The notes beneath the pieces were generated by a model. It ran no database searches and was not told where the DNA came from. It was given only the letters and a program-made list of their open reading frames with translations. The translations under genes were made by a program, and so were the position numbers. DNA of 64,000 nucleotides from Chroococcidiopsis sp. TS-821 (lineage in GTDB: Bacteria; Cyanobacteriota; Cyanobacteriia; Cyanobacteriales; Chroococcidiopsidaceae), in contig NZ_MVDI01000009.1 in assembly GCF_002939305.1 (NCBI RefSeq), positions 101,758-165,757 on the forward strand, read 5' to 3'. Below are positions 55,040 through 63,917 of the stretch, piece by piece (position 1 is the stretch's first letter; each line of letters begins with the position of its first letter).

Positions 55040-56401
55040 ATGCAAACTTCAGATCCTTCAAAAGATGCAATACCTGCTAGTTTAAGTCATTTAACTAGCT
55101 TTGACGCCCAACATCCACCCGATCCGAAGTTAATTGATACATGCGTTCATTGCGGATTTTGCCTATCAACGTGTCCAAGTTACCGTGTCATTGGTAAAGA
55201 AATGGATTCTCCACGCGGACGCATCTATCTAATGGATGCTGTCAACGAAGGTGAAATTCCACTTAGTAAAGCTACTGTACAGCATTTTGACTCGTGTTTA
55301 GGATGTCTCGCGTGCGTGACAACGTGTCCTTCAGGCGTGCAATACGACAAATTAATTTCTGCGACACGTCCCCAAGTCGAACGCAACTATCCGCGCTCTT
55401 TAGGCGATCGCTTATATCGTCAACTCATTTTTTCCTTATTTCCCTATCCCAACCGCCTGCGGGTGTTACTTGCACCTCTACTTCTCTATCAAAAGTTGGG
55501 CGTGCAAAAACTTGTACGTTCCACTAAGTTACTTCAACGCGTTTCACCTCGCCTCGCCGCGATGGAATCCATCTTACCAAAAATTACTATTAGCTCCTTT
55601 CAAGACAAATTACCAACAATTATTCCTGCCCAAGGCGAAAAACGCTATCGCGTAGGTGTCATTTTGGGTTGCGTACAGCGACTATTTTTCTCTCCAGTTA
55701 ACGAAGCTACTGTAAGAGTCTTAACTGCAAATGGCTGCGAAGTTGTGATTCCCAAAACGCAAGGCTGTTGTGCTGCTTTACCGCATCACCAAGGACAAGA
55801 AGAACAAGCTAAAGCCCTAGCACGTCAAATGATCGATAGCTTTGCTGATACTGGTGTAGATGCAGTCATTATCAACGCAGCTGGCTGCGGTCATACCTTG
55901 AAAGAGTACGGACATTTACTGCAAGACGATCCAGAATACCGCGATCGCGCCAAAGCCTTTGCCGCAAGTGTCAAAGATGCCCAAGAGTTTTTGGCTACTA
56001 TTGGTTTAACAGTAAAGCTTTCGCCCTTGTGCGAAAAACCGCTAACCTTGGTTTATCAGGATGCGTGTCACTTACTACACGGGCAAAAAATTAGCATCCA
56101 GCCACGCCAGTTACTGCGACAAATTCCTGGAGTACAACTAAGAGAACCCCTTGATGCAGCATTGTGCTGTGGTAGCGCGGGCGTCTACAATATGCTGCAA
56201 CCCGACGTTGCTGAGGAGTTAGGTAAGCAGAAAGTCCATAATCTCTTAAATACAGGTGCACAGTTGATTGCTTCGGCAAATCCTGGCTGTACGCTGCAAA
56301 TTACCAAACACATGCAACAACAGAATAAAAAGATAGCAGTGATGCACCCAATGGAGTTATTAGATTACTCAATTCGTGGAATTCAATTAGAGCAGTTGTA
56401 G
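55040..56401 (+). CDS. glcF: Glycolate dehydrogenase iron-sulfur subunit GlcF
   Basis: 453 aa with GAGGAA before the ATG. Two 4Fe-4S motifs: CVHCGFCLSTCP (about 36-47) and CLGCLACVTTCP (about 88-99). Two CCG domains follow, with TQGCCAALPHHQGQEEQA and ALCCGSAGVYNMLQP. The protein carries electrons from GlcD/GlcE toward the quinone pool or another acceptor. Confidence 0.94.
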   Translation: MQTSDPSKDAIPASLSHLTSFDAQHPPDPKLIDTCVHCGFCLSTCPSYRVIGKEMDSPRGRIYLMDAVNEGEIPLSKATVQHFDSCLGCLACVTTCPSGVQYDKLISATRPQVERNYPRSLGDRLYRQLIFSLFPYPNRLRVLLAPLLLYQKLGVQKLVRSTKLLQRVSPRLAAMESILPKITISSFQDKLPTIIPAQGEKRYRVGVILGCVQRLFFSPVNEATVRVLTANGCEVVIPKTQGCCAALPHHQGQEEQAKALARQMIDSFADTGVDAVIINAAGCGHTLKEYGHLLQDDPEYRDRAKAFAASVKDAQEFLATIGLTVKLSPLCEKPLTLVYQDACHLLHGQKISIQPRQLLRQIPGVQLREPLDAALCCGSAGVYNMLQPDVAEELGKQKVHNLLNTGAQLIASANPGCTLQITKHMQQQNKKIAVMHPMELLDYSIRGIQLEQL

Positions 56402-56416
56402 TTTTTACATATAGCA

Positions 56417-56451
56417 AGAGACAGGGATTAGAGGTCAGAAGTCAGGGTTAG
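56417..56451. repeat. Heptanucleotide array after glcF
   Basis: Five 7-mers: AGAGACA, GGGATTA, GAGGTCA, GAAGTCA, GGGTTAG. Located 16 bases after the glcF stop in the 190-base gap before the next gene. Confidence 0.6.
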
Positions 56452-56591
56452 AATCTAGAAAAGCCAATGATTTTAAGCTTCTCTCATGTCCTAAGCATTC
56501 CTCCAATTGCTATAGAATCTATGAGAAATGGATCGACTTTCAGAAGAAACAACATCCATTTCTCGTTTAAATAACAACTGTACAAATACTC

Positions 56592-57554
56592 ATGGTTGGT
56601 TTCTTTGATACCTATGGGTTTTTAATTGTCTCAATGATGATTGGGGCAATGCTAGGGTTATCATTATATTTACCCTTGATGGCAGGACAACTATCTTTAG
56701 CAAGTCCTGGCTTTTATGCTTTAGGTGGTTATATTGCCGCAATTTTATCAACGCAAGTCTTTTCTAGTTCCGCAAGCTTATTTCCCGTTCCCTTGTTACT
56801 TTTAGAAATGCTCATTGCTGGGGTAGTTTGTGGGATATTGAGCGTTATTGTTGGAATTCCTGCGCTGCGGCTACGCGGAATTTATTTAGCGATCGCGACG
56901 ATTGCTTTTGTGGAAATATTACGGGTTATTTCTTTAAATCTGGAAATTACTGGCGGTGCAGTCGGTATTTTTGGTATTCCGCAACCGTTTCGAACCGCGA
57001 TTGAGTACCTGTGGATTACCCTCCCTTTACTCGTAGTGAGTATGTTTTTTCTCTATCGTTTAGAAAAGATTCGCATTGGCAGGGCTTTCGCTGCGATTCG
57101 TGAAGATGAACTCGCCGCTGATGCAATGGCAATAAACCCGACTTACTACAAAGTGCTAGCGTTTACTCTGGGCGCAATTCTAGCAGGAATGGTAGGTGCA
57201 GTTAGCGCGCATTTTCTCAATACTTGGAATGCACGTCAGGGAACATTTGATGCAAGTATTATCTACTTAACGTTCGTTTTGATTGGTGGTTCGAGAAGCT
57301 TTATTGGACCTGTGTTGGGCGGTATGGTATTCACAGCACTTCCCGAAGTCTTAAGAGCGATCGCCGATACCCCTGGATTACCACTTGCACTGGCACAATT
57401 TCTCCGAGACAGTCGTTTAATTATATTCGGCTTGTTGATTGTCCTAGGGACAATATTTTTTCCTCAAGGCTTAGTCACGCCAGAATTATTTAAGAGGCGA
57501 AAAGCGAAGGGTGGACAAAGCCCTTCTCGGAGAGTGGGGCGAGGAATAAAGTAA
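56592..57554 (+). CDS. Branched-chain/neutral amino-acid ABC permease (LivM type)
   Basis: 320 aa, about nine spans. LivM marks: LSLYLPLMAGQLSLASPGFY near the start, LRLRGIYLAIATIAFVEILR, EAA-like RIGRAFAAIREDELAADAMA, and LIGGSRSFIGPVLGGMVFTA near the end. Its stop overlaps the next ATG (TAATG). It is shorter than the copy at 25185 and lacks that gene's charged insert. Binding protein and LivH permease are not in the window. Confidence 0.9.
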   Translation: MVGFFDTYGFLIVSMMIGAMLGLSLYLPLMAGQLSLASPGFYALGGYIAAILSTQVFSSSASLFPVPLLLLEMLIAGVVCGILSVIVGIPALRLRGIYLAIATIAFVEILRVISLNLEITGGAVGIFGIPQPFRTAIEYLWITLPLLVVSMFFLYRLEKIRIGRAFAAIREDELAADAMAINPTYYKVLAFTLGAILAGMVGAVSAHFLNTWNARQGTFDASIIYLTFVLIGGSRSFIGPVLGGMVFTALPEVLRAIADTPGLPLALAQFLRDSRLIIFGLLIVLGTIFFPQGLVTPELFKRRKAKGGQSPSRRVGRGIK

Positions 57555-58327
57555 TGAATGAGATAATTACTATTTTAGAAGCACAGCAGCTAACGCGGCG
57601 TTTTGGTGGTTTAGTTGCCGTCAACAACGTTTCTTTTGCTGTTAATAAAAATGAAATTTTTGGTTTAATTGGTCCTAATGGAGCTGGCAAAACAACACTG
57701 TTTAATTTAATGACAGGTTTGCTACAACCTTCAAGTGGAAAGTTACTGTATTCAGGTAAAGAAATTATTAAACTCCGCCCGCACCAAATCGCCTCGCAAG
57801 GAATCGCTAGAACATTTCAAAATATTCGTTTATTTGGCGAACTTACCGCAATAGAAAATATTATCGTTGCTCGACATATTCATATCAATAGTAATATATT
57901 GACTGGAGTTTTGGGACTACCACCTGCACCAAAAGAAGAGCAGAAAAACAAACAAAAAGCCTTGGAGTTACTCGCCTTAGTTGGTTTAAGCGATCGTGCC
58001 ACAGAAAAAGCCCGTAATTTACCTTACGGCGATCAGCGCAGATTAGAAATTGCTCGTGCCCTAGCCATAGAACCGCAAATTTTACTTCTTGACGAACCTG
58101 CAGCGGGAATGAACCCCTACGAAAAACAAGCCTTAAGCAAATTTATTCGGCAAATTGCTACAGATTTTAATTTAACTATTATCTTAATCGAGCATCACGT
58201 CCCACTGGTGATGGGATTATGCGATCGCATCGCTGTCTTAGATTTTGGTCAGTTAATTGCGCTAGGTCAACCAGAAAAAGTTAGAACTGATCCTGCTGTC
58301 ATCGAAGCTTACCTAGGAGCAGGATAA
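57554..58327 (+). CDS. Branched-chain/neutral amino-acid ABC ATPase (LivG type)
   Basis: 257 aa. Walker A GPNGAGKTT, signature LPYGDQRRLEIARALA (a YGDQRR variant usual in LivG), Walker B ILLLDEPAAGMNP, switch His in LIEHHVPLVMG. It starts on the last base of the permease stop and ends on the next ATG, so three genes are coupled. Confidence 0.93.
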   Translation: MNEIITILEAQQLTRRFGGLVAVNNVSFAVNKNEIFGLIGPNGAGKTTLFNLMTGLLQPSSGKLLYSGKEIIKLRPHQIASQGIARTFQNIRLFGELTAIENIIVARHIHINSNILTGVLGLPPAPKEEQKNKQKALELLALVGLSDRATEKARNLPYGDQRRLEIARALAIEPQILLLDEPAAGMNPYEKQALSKFIRQIATDFNLTIILIEHHVPLVMGLCDRIAVLDFGQLIALGQPEKVRTDPAVIEAYLGAG

Positions 58328-59073
58328 TGAGCTTGAGTTATTCCAAAGAAATAATATATCCTACTGATTACTTGCTAGAAATCAAAAACTTGTCAGTTAG
58401 CTACGGCAGTATTCAAGCACTAAAAAACATCGATATTGTTGTTAAGTCAGGTGAAGTTGTTACCCTAATTGGAGCAAACGGTGCAGGAAAAACTACTACA
58501 CTACGTGCAATCTCTCGACTAATCAAATGTCACAGCGGACAAATCTATTACGAAAAATGCGACATTACTCGTTATCCTGCATACAAAGTTGTGCAAAGCG
58601 GAATTGCGCACTGTCCCGAAGGAAGACGAATACTCGCCCGACAAACAGTGCTTGATAATTTGAAACTAGGTGCATATATCCGCCCTAACTTTGCAACCGT
58701 CAAAGCCGATATCGACCGTCAATTCGAGATCTTCCCGCGCCTAGCTGAACGCCGCAATCAACTAGCAGGAACCCTCAGCGGTGGCGAACAACAAATGCTG
58801 GCGATCGCGCGCGCCCTCATGAGTAAACCCAAACTACTCCTCTTAGACGAGCCTAGCCTTGGACTTGCTCCTGCGGTTGTCCGCGAAATCTTCTCGATCG
58901 TCCAAAACCTTCGTACTACCGGCGTTACGATTCTCCTTGTCGAACAAAACGCCAACCTCGCCCTGCAAGTTGCCGATCGCGGCTACGTCTTAGAAGCGGG
59001 CTGCATCACCCTCACCGACAAAGCCGCCAACCTCCTCAACAACGAACAAGTCAAAAAAGCTTACCTAGGGTAA
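58327..59073 (+). CDS. Branched-chain/neutral amino-acid ABC ATPase (LivF type)
   Basis: 248 aa. LEIKNLSVSYGSIQALKNID, Walker A GANGAGKTT, the LivF block GIAHCPEGRRILARQTVLDN, signature LSGGEQQMLAIARALM, Walker B LLLLDEPSLGLAPA and LLVEQNANLALQVADRGYVL. It is the third gene of the coupled set. GC content rises toward its 3' end. Confidence 0.94.
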   Translation: MSLSYSKEIIYPTDYLLEIKNLSVSYGSIQALKNIDIVVKSGEVVTLIGANGAGKTTTLRAISRLIKCHSGQIYYEKCDITRYPAYKVVQSGIAHCPEGRRILARQTVLDNLKLGAYIRPNFATVKADIDRQFEIFPRLAERRNQLAGTLSGGEQQMLAIARALMSKPKLLLLDEPSLGLAPAVVREIFSIVQNLRTTGVTILLVEQNANLALQVADRGYVLEAGCITLTDKAANLLNNEQVKKAYLG

Positions 59074-59154
59074 GATCGCAACACCTCCCTAATTCTTCAT
59101 TTTACGTCGACCCCGCGGAAAATCTGCGCCAATGTGGTTCGTTATCTCAAACGC

Positions 59155-59616
59155 ATGACCCAACTCATTCCCTTTTTACTAACCCTCCTGACTATTTCTG
59201 CCAACTTATCTGTCACCTCTACAACACCCACTACACCCAATACACTTATGCTCAATCTTCAATCTTACCAATGGAAAAATCGCCTACTGCTTGTATTTGC
59301 CCCCTCAGAAAATACCCCTGAATATCAACAGCAGATGCAACTGTTTTCAAATCAAACCGCAGAATTTGTAGACCGAGACTTGCTTTTGATCGAACTTTTC
59401 TCCAACGGTACAAGCCGCATCAACGGCAAGCCAATCAACCCAGAAGACGTCACTTCAATCAAACAACAATTCAATATCGGCGACGAATTCAGCGTAATTC
59501 TCGTCGGCAAAGACGGTACAGCCAAGCGCCGCGAAATGACTCCTGTCGAGCCCACAGCCATCTTTCAGCAGATCGATGCTATGCCTATGCGCCAACGAGA
59601 AATGCGATCGCAATGA
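59155..59616 (+). CDS. DUF4174 protein, exported
   Basis: About 153 aa. Start taken at ATG 59155, giving a short signal peptide (TQLIPFLLTLLTISANLS); a GTG at 59134 is in frame. The domain is a small thioredoxin-like fold: NRLLLVFAPSENTPEYQQQM, DLLLIELFSNG, FSVILVGKDGTAKRREMTPV and a C-terminal IFQQIDAMPMRQREM. No Cys pair is visible, so redox activity is not implied. Stops 2 bases before the convergent YjbQ gene stop. Confidence 0.82.
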   Translation: MTQLIPFLLTLLTISANLSVTSTTPTTPNTLMLNLQSYQWKNRLLLVFAPSENTPEYQQQMQLFSNQTAEFVDRDLLLIELFSNGTSRINGKPINPEDVTSIKQQFNIGDEFSVILVGKDGTAKRREMTPVEPTAIFQQIDAMPMRQREMRSQ

Positions 59617-59617
59617 A

Positions 59618-60055
59618 TTACTCGCCGCTAACTTGTACCATGACACTTCTTCTCCGCGGACCATCCAAATCAAAAAATAACACTGATTGCCACGTTCCGA
59701 GTGCAAGTTTTCCATCCACAACAGGAATGACTTCGCTACTACTGAGCATCATTGCCATCAAATGCGAGTGTGCATTCATCGGTTCGTCCGGCGGTACAAC
59801 CCGCAAATGCAAGTCATTATGTAGATATTTTCCAGAAGGAGGCACTAACTTTTCTAGATGCACCTTGACATCGTGCAGCAATCTCTCCTCATTCTCATTA
59901 ATTGCTAAAGCTGTGGTTGTGTGTCGCGAAAAAACTAAAACTTGACCATTTTCAATCGCGGTAGCAGCGAGGATCTTTTCAATCTGAGGCGTAATGTTGT
60001 ATATACTAATGCCCTCAGACGTTTCGACTTCAATTAGCTCGTTCTTAATCAGCAT
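59618..60055 (-). CDS. YjbQ family protein (UPF0047)
   Basis: 145 aa, a full-length YjbQ domain: GISIYNITPQIEKILAATAI, VLVFSRHTTTALAINENEE, then HSHLMAMMLSSSEVIPVVDG and LGTWQSVLFFDLDGPRRRS. Some members act as secondary thiamine-phosphate synthases; the His residues in SRHTTTA and HSHLMAM match the presumed active site. Its mRNA leader contains a hairpin (60062-60083) near the ribosome site. Confidence 0.9.
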   Translation of the reverse strand: MLIKNELIEVETSEGISIYNITPQIEKILAATAIENGQVLVFSRHTTTALAINENEERLLHDVKVHLEKLVPPSGKYLHNDLHLRVVPPDEPMNAHSHLMAMMLSSSEVIPVVDGKLALGTWQSVLFFDLDGPRRRSVMVQVSGE

Positions 60056-60061
60056 AATTTC

Positions 60062-60083
60062 ACACCACCTAACTTTGTGGTGT
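60062..60083 (-). promoter_or_regulatory. Hairpin in the leader of the YjbQ gene
   Basis: On the minus strand ACACCAC, an 8-base loop, GTGGTGT: seven perfect pairs ending 6 bases before the start codon. The likely ribosome site AGGTGGTG is in its 3' arm, so the stem could block translation. It could also be a weak stop for the upstream tRNA. Confidence 0.4.
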
Positions 60084-60118
60084 CATAATTCAATAACTCA
60101 CATCAAGTTATTATCGAA

Positions 60119-60205
60119 CGGAGAGGGTGGGATTTGAACCCACGATGACGTTGCCGCCATAACGCATTTCGAGTGCGTCGCATTCAACCACTCTGCCACC
60201 TCTCC
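60119..60205 (-). tRNA. tRNA-Ser (CGA)
   Basis: 87 bases on the minus strand. Acceptor stem GGAGAGG/CCTCTCC with discriminator G; anticodon stem ACGCA/TGCGT with loop CTCGAAA, anticodon CGA; T arm around GGTTCAAATCC; long variable arm typical of serine tRNAs. The CCA end is not encoded. Confidence 0.95.
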
Positions 60206-60259
60206 AATAGGCAGACTTGTGCCTTATTATAAATAACAATATCACGAACCAAGGTCTTT

Positions 60260-62395
60260 TTACAGCAACGCAGCACTATTTTCCACTTCATCCACTGTCG
60301 TTTTAAATCCTTCAGTGGGTGTCCACTGCATTGCGCCATCGTTAAGCGTTCGCGAAAGTGGGATTTTGCTTTGGTTGAGTAGCGATATAATGGGCGAATC
60401 TACATCAGCAGCAGAAGCGATCGCAACTTTTGGTTTCACCACTTCAACCACTTCTTCTAAAACTTCTCCAGACCACCACAGAACCTGCGCGCGTGGCAGT
60501 TGTTTTGTAGACGCGAGCTGCTTTTGCTTCTCAGGGGCAACATTATTAAGTAATAACCATGTTTGTTCTTTTATCTCTAGTTGCAACAAGTCATCATCAA
60601 TTTGTACCTTTGTATCACCTGCAACTAATGTTTGTTTTTCAGTTGAAGTGTAAAAATTCTTAACTGACAAGCGCTGATTAAGTTCTTCCCAACAACGGCG
60701 ACTTGTCTGGCTATTAGTCGCGATCGCCCAATCTATATGATTGACACCCTGCTGTTGTAAAAATGGCAATATACTAAATTGCACAGTGTTGGAATTGCAA
60801 CTATTCACAAGTAAAACTTGACCTCGGTCTTGCAGTACTAACACAGGTTCGCTTGTTGCTAGCACTGTTACTCGAAATACTGTATATTTTGCGTGCCACA
60901 TCGGGATCAAAACGATACCAATTGCCATGATGCCAACTAACCAAGAGCGCTTTTGCCACCAAGGTTGTAACCAAGCTAAGACAATTAAGCTATAAACGAT
61001 GAGCAACTGCAAAACAGAAATTTTACCTACCGCAATTGAGTTCCCAGGTAATTGCGTAAAAAATTCTACTAGCTTAATCAAAAAATGAGTCGGGTAATAT
61101 AACAACCAAGCTAAAGCACTACCTGCTAGTGGATAAATGAGCGATGCGATCGCGCTAACGATCCCACCAACACTAACGATCGCTATCAGTGGTGTACTTA
61201 AAATGTTAACAATCAAGCTGTAAAGCGGAACTACACCAAAAACTTGCAGTTGTAAGGGTAAAGTCCACAAAGTCGCCGCAGCAGGAACTGCTATGAGAGT
61301 TGCGATCGTAACAGGTAGCCTATCTAGATGTTTGACTATTGGCGGTACTGTAACTATTAATCCTAAAGTAGCTAAAAAACTCAACTGAAATCCTAAATCC
61401 CAAATCCACAACGGATTGAAGAGCAATAATAATGTTGCAGCAGCCAGCAATGAACCTAAAGGTTTGACTTTCCGCTTCGTCCCAATCGCTACAAGTACCG
61501 CAAATCCCATAACAACAGCGCGGATTACCGATGGCTGTAAGCCCGTTAACCCTAAAAAGAGTATTAACGCACCTCCTGCAAAACCCACTTGCACCATTAC
61601 TGAAAACCGCCTTAACAGTGCCAGGATCGCACCTAAAATCAACGAAGTTTGAAATCCTGATGCAGCTAAAGCATGGGCTAACCCCACTTGTACGAAGCGA
61701 TCGCGGATATCATAAGGTAAATCAACCGCTCTTCCACCCATGACCATTGAACTGACGAGTGGTCCAGAAGGACTACCCAGCCATCGTACTTGCGATCGCA
61801 CAATCTTTTGGCGAATTTTCCACCATCCCCATCGAGGAGTTTCTTGTTCTTGGGCTTCTACTTGTCGCCCACTCAAACCTGCAAACGTACCTTCTCTTGC
61901 TAAATACGCCCGAAAATCAAAACCTCCTGGATTTACTGCCGTTGCAGGTTGATATAGAACACCAGTAACTGCAATTTTTTGTCCAGGATACAGCCCGGTT
62001 GCTTGTAGCAGCGGGACAGTGACGTAAACCTTTCCCGTAACTCTATTTCCGTCTAACCAACTCGCGGTTAACCAAAATTGTCCTCGCTGACTTCGAGTCA
62101 AACGCGGCATACTTGTAATTTTCCCCTGAACAGTGACTACTTGCTGTTCATTTGCAAAGAATTGACTAATATCATTTGCTGCTGGCTGTGGCGTTCGTGC
62201 TTGAAAGTAAAAACTTGCTAACAAGCCAACAAGTCCTGCAATTAACCAAACCTGTGATTTAGGACTACCACGCCAGAGACGTTTAGCGAAAACCGAAGCA
62301 ACTATCCCGAGTGCTAATATTGCATATCCTCCTCCCACAAAAGCTGTAGATAGCAAGCCTGCAATAAAAGCTAAGCACAGAATAGCTGCATTCAT
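60260..62395 (-). CDS. comEC: ComEC/Rec2-type DNA-uptake membrane protein
   Basis: 711 aa. N-terminal spans and a DUF4131 domain (about 25-170), competence core (about 200-490) with HALAASGFQTSLILGAILAL and LGFQLSFLATLGLIVTVPPI, and a C-terminal metallo-beta-lactamase-like domain (about 505-690). In that last domain the HxHxDH zinc motif is absent: WAIATNSQTSRRCWEELNQ stands in its place. ComEC carries single-stranded DNA through the inner membrane in transformation. Confidence 0.9.
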   Translation of the reverse strand: MNAAILCLAFIAGLLSTAFVGGGYAILALGIVASVFAKRLWRGSPKSQVWLIAGLVGLLASFYFQARTPQPAANDISQFFANEQQVVTVQGKITSMPRLTRSQRGQFWLTASWLDGNRVTGKVYVTVPLLQATGLYPGQKIAVTGVLYQPATAVNPGGFDFRAYLAREGTFAGLSGRQVEAQEQETPRWGWWKIRQKIVRSQVRWLGSPSGPLVSSMVMGGRAVDLPYDIRDRFVQVGLAHALAASGFQTSLILGAILALLRRFSVMVQVGFAGGALILFLGLTGLQPSVIRAVVMGFAVLVAIGTKRKVKPLGSLLAAATLLLLFNPLWIWDLGFQLSFLATLGLIVTVPPIVKHLDRLPVTIATLIAVPAAATLWTLPLQLQVFGVVPLYSLIVNILSTPLIAIVSVGGIVSAIASLIYPLAGSALAWLLYYPTHFLIKLVEFFTQLPGNSIAVGKISVLQLLIVYSLIVLAWLQPWWQKRSWLVGIMAIGIVLIPMWHAKYTVFRVTVLATSEPVLVLQDRGQVLLVNSCNSNTVQFSILPFLQQQGVNHIDWAIATNSQTSRRCWEELNQRLSVKNFYTSTEKQTLVAGDTKVQIDDDLLQLEIKEQTWLLLNNVAPEKQKQLASTKQLPRAQVLWWSGEVLEEVVEVVKPKVAIASAADVDSPIISLLNQSKIPLSRTLNDGAMQWTPTEGFKTTVDEVENSAALL

Positions 62396-62403
62396 TTGCG
62401 TTA

Positions 62404-62883
62404 TTAAATTGCTAACCCTAATTTCAATCCGAAAAGAGCATGAAGTACCATTAGACCGAGGGCGGTACTTCCTAAATATGCATGGATTGTGCGTAGCGTA
62501 CCTTTATCGCGTCCAAAGCCAAACAGCGCGATCGCCGCATTGACTAGCAACAACAGCAGCAAACTCGAACCTGTCCAAAAATGCGGGCTTTCCATAATCG
62601 GCTGACGTTGCATGACTAAAGACAGTACACCACCCGTATAACCAAGCGCCATAAATAAAAACATCCACGGTGCTAATGTGCGGTGGTCTGCTAAACTTTT
62701 GCTTGCCACAACTCGATTTGTCGCGACTCGTCCCCGCCATCCAGCATAGCCGACAAAACTACCCATAACAAATATGACAATTGCCATCATTGCTGGATGT
62801 CCCCAATGCACAATCGGTTCTGGTATGCCTAAACCACGAAACCAGCTGGCGATCGCTTCTAGCACTTCCATCAAGTTAAACAT
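62404..62883 (-). CDS. DUF4079 membrane protein
   Basis: About 159 aa from ATG 62883, overlapping the glyQ stop by 8 bases; an in-frame TTG lies 9 bases upstream. Four to five hydrophobic spans with His residues ([54 protein letters not shown]) spaced as in cytochrome b561-like heme proteins. The family is found mainly in cyanobacteria and plastid lineages and has no fixed role. Overlap with glyQ indicates shared transcription. Confidence 0.85.
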   Translation of the reverse strand: MFNLMEVLEAIASWFRGLGIPEPIVHWGHPAMMAIVIFVMGSFVGYAGWRGRVATNRVVASKSLADHRTLAPWMFLFMALGYTGGVLSLVMQRQPIMESPHFWTGSSLLLLLLVNAAIALFGFGRDKGTLRTIHAYLGSTALGLMVLHALFGLKLGLAI

Positions 62884-63769
62884 GAGCTGCAACGCCTCCT
62901 TTTCCTTTCAATAGAGGGAAACCGAGGGTTTCTCTTTGCTGTACATAAAGCTGCGCAACTTTTCTTGCTAAGCTACGGATTCTAGCAATATATCGAGTTC
63001 GTTCCGTGACAGCGATCACTCCTCGCGCATCTAATAAGTTGAATGTATGCGAACACTTCAATACATAATCCAAACTCGGTAAAACTAACCCTCTTTCAGT
63101 AAGTTGCTGCGCTTCTTGTTCGTACAAACTAAATAAAGTAAACAATAATTCTGGATTTGATGCTTCAAAGTTGTACGTACATTGTTCTATTTCCCCTTGC
63201 AAGTGAACATCTCCGTAAGTAATGTCATCCGTCCACTGAATCTTTGTAATCGCCTCTACTTCCTGAAGATACATTGCTAGTCTTTCTAGTCCGTAAGTTA
63301 TTTCAATCGAAACTGGACGGCAATCAAGTCCTCCACACTGTTGAAAGTAAGTGAACTGTGTAATTTCCATTCCGTCTAGCCAAACTTCCCAACCAGTACC
63401 CCAAGCGCCAACAGTCGCATCTTCCCAGTTATCCTCAACAAACCGCACATCGTGATCTTCTGGGTAAATTCCCAATGCCCTGAGAGAATCAAGGTAAGTT
63501 TCTTGAATGTAGTCTGGTGAAGGCTTAATCAAAACTTGGTACTGATAGTAATACTGAAAGCGGTTCGGATTTTCGCCGTAACGCCCATCAGTAGGGCGGC
63601 GACACGGCTCAACATATGCAACTGCCCAAGGTTCAGGACCTAGAGCCCTAAGAAAAGTATGTGGATTTTTTGTTCCTGCGCCTTTTTCGATATCGTAAGG
63701 CTGGGCGATCAAGCAACCGCGATCGCTCCAAAACTGGTGCAACACAGCAATGATTGACTGAAAATTCAC
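62876..63769 (-). CDS. glyQ: Glycyl-tRNA synthetase alpha subunit
   Basis: 297 aa from GTG at 63769. It forms the catalytic half of the alpha2beta2 enzyme that charges tRNA-Gly; the beta subunit gene is not in the window. Class II motifs: [55 protein letters not shown], and [20 protein letters not shown]. It is divergent from the promoter at 63881. Confidence 0.96.
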   Translation of the reverse strand: MNFQSIIAVLHQFWSDRGCLIAQPYDIEKGAGTKNPHTFLRALGPEPWAVAYVEPCRRPTDGRYGENPNRFQYYYQYQVLIKPSPDYIQETYLDSLRALGIYPEDHDVRFVEDNWEDATVGAWGTGWEVWLDGMEITQFTYFQQCGGLDCRPVSIEITYGLERLAMYLQEVEAITKIQWTDDITYGDVHLQGEIEQCTYNFEASNPELLFTLFSLYEQEAQQLTERGLVLPSLDYVLKCSHTFNLLDARGVIAVTERTRYIARIRSLARKVAQLYVQQRETLGFPLLKGKGGVAAHV

Positions 63770-63880
63770 CTGTATTCAAACCTTTTTTGATAACTCCTTT
63801 TCAAAGTTTGCCTTATTGTTGCCCTCAAATGCCTTGTAAAACCAAGTCTTCAGGAATTTCAAAAAAAAATCTCCAACCGG

Positions 63881-63910
63881 TTGACAATATTGATTTAGGT
63901 TAGATATATT
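63881..63910 (+). promoter_or_regulatory. Strong sigma-70-type promoter
   Basis: TTGACA (63881-63886), 18-base spacer, TATATT (63905-63910). Near-consensus elements are unusual in this window and fit a gene expressed at high level. It points toward the right edge, away from glyQ. Confidence 0.6.
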
Positions 63911-63917
63911 AGTAAAG

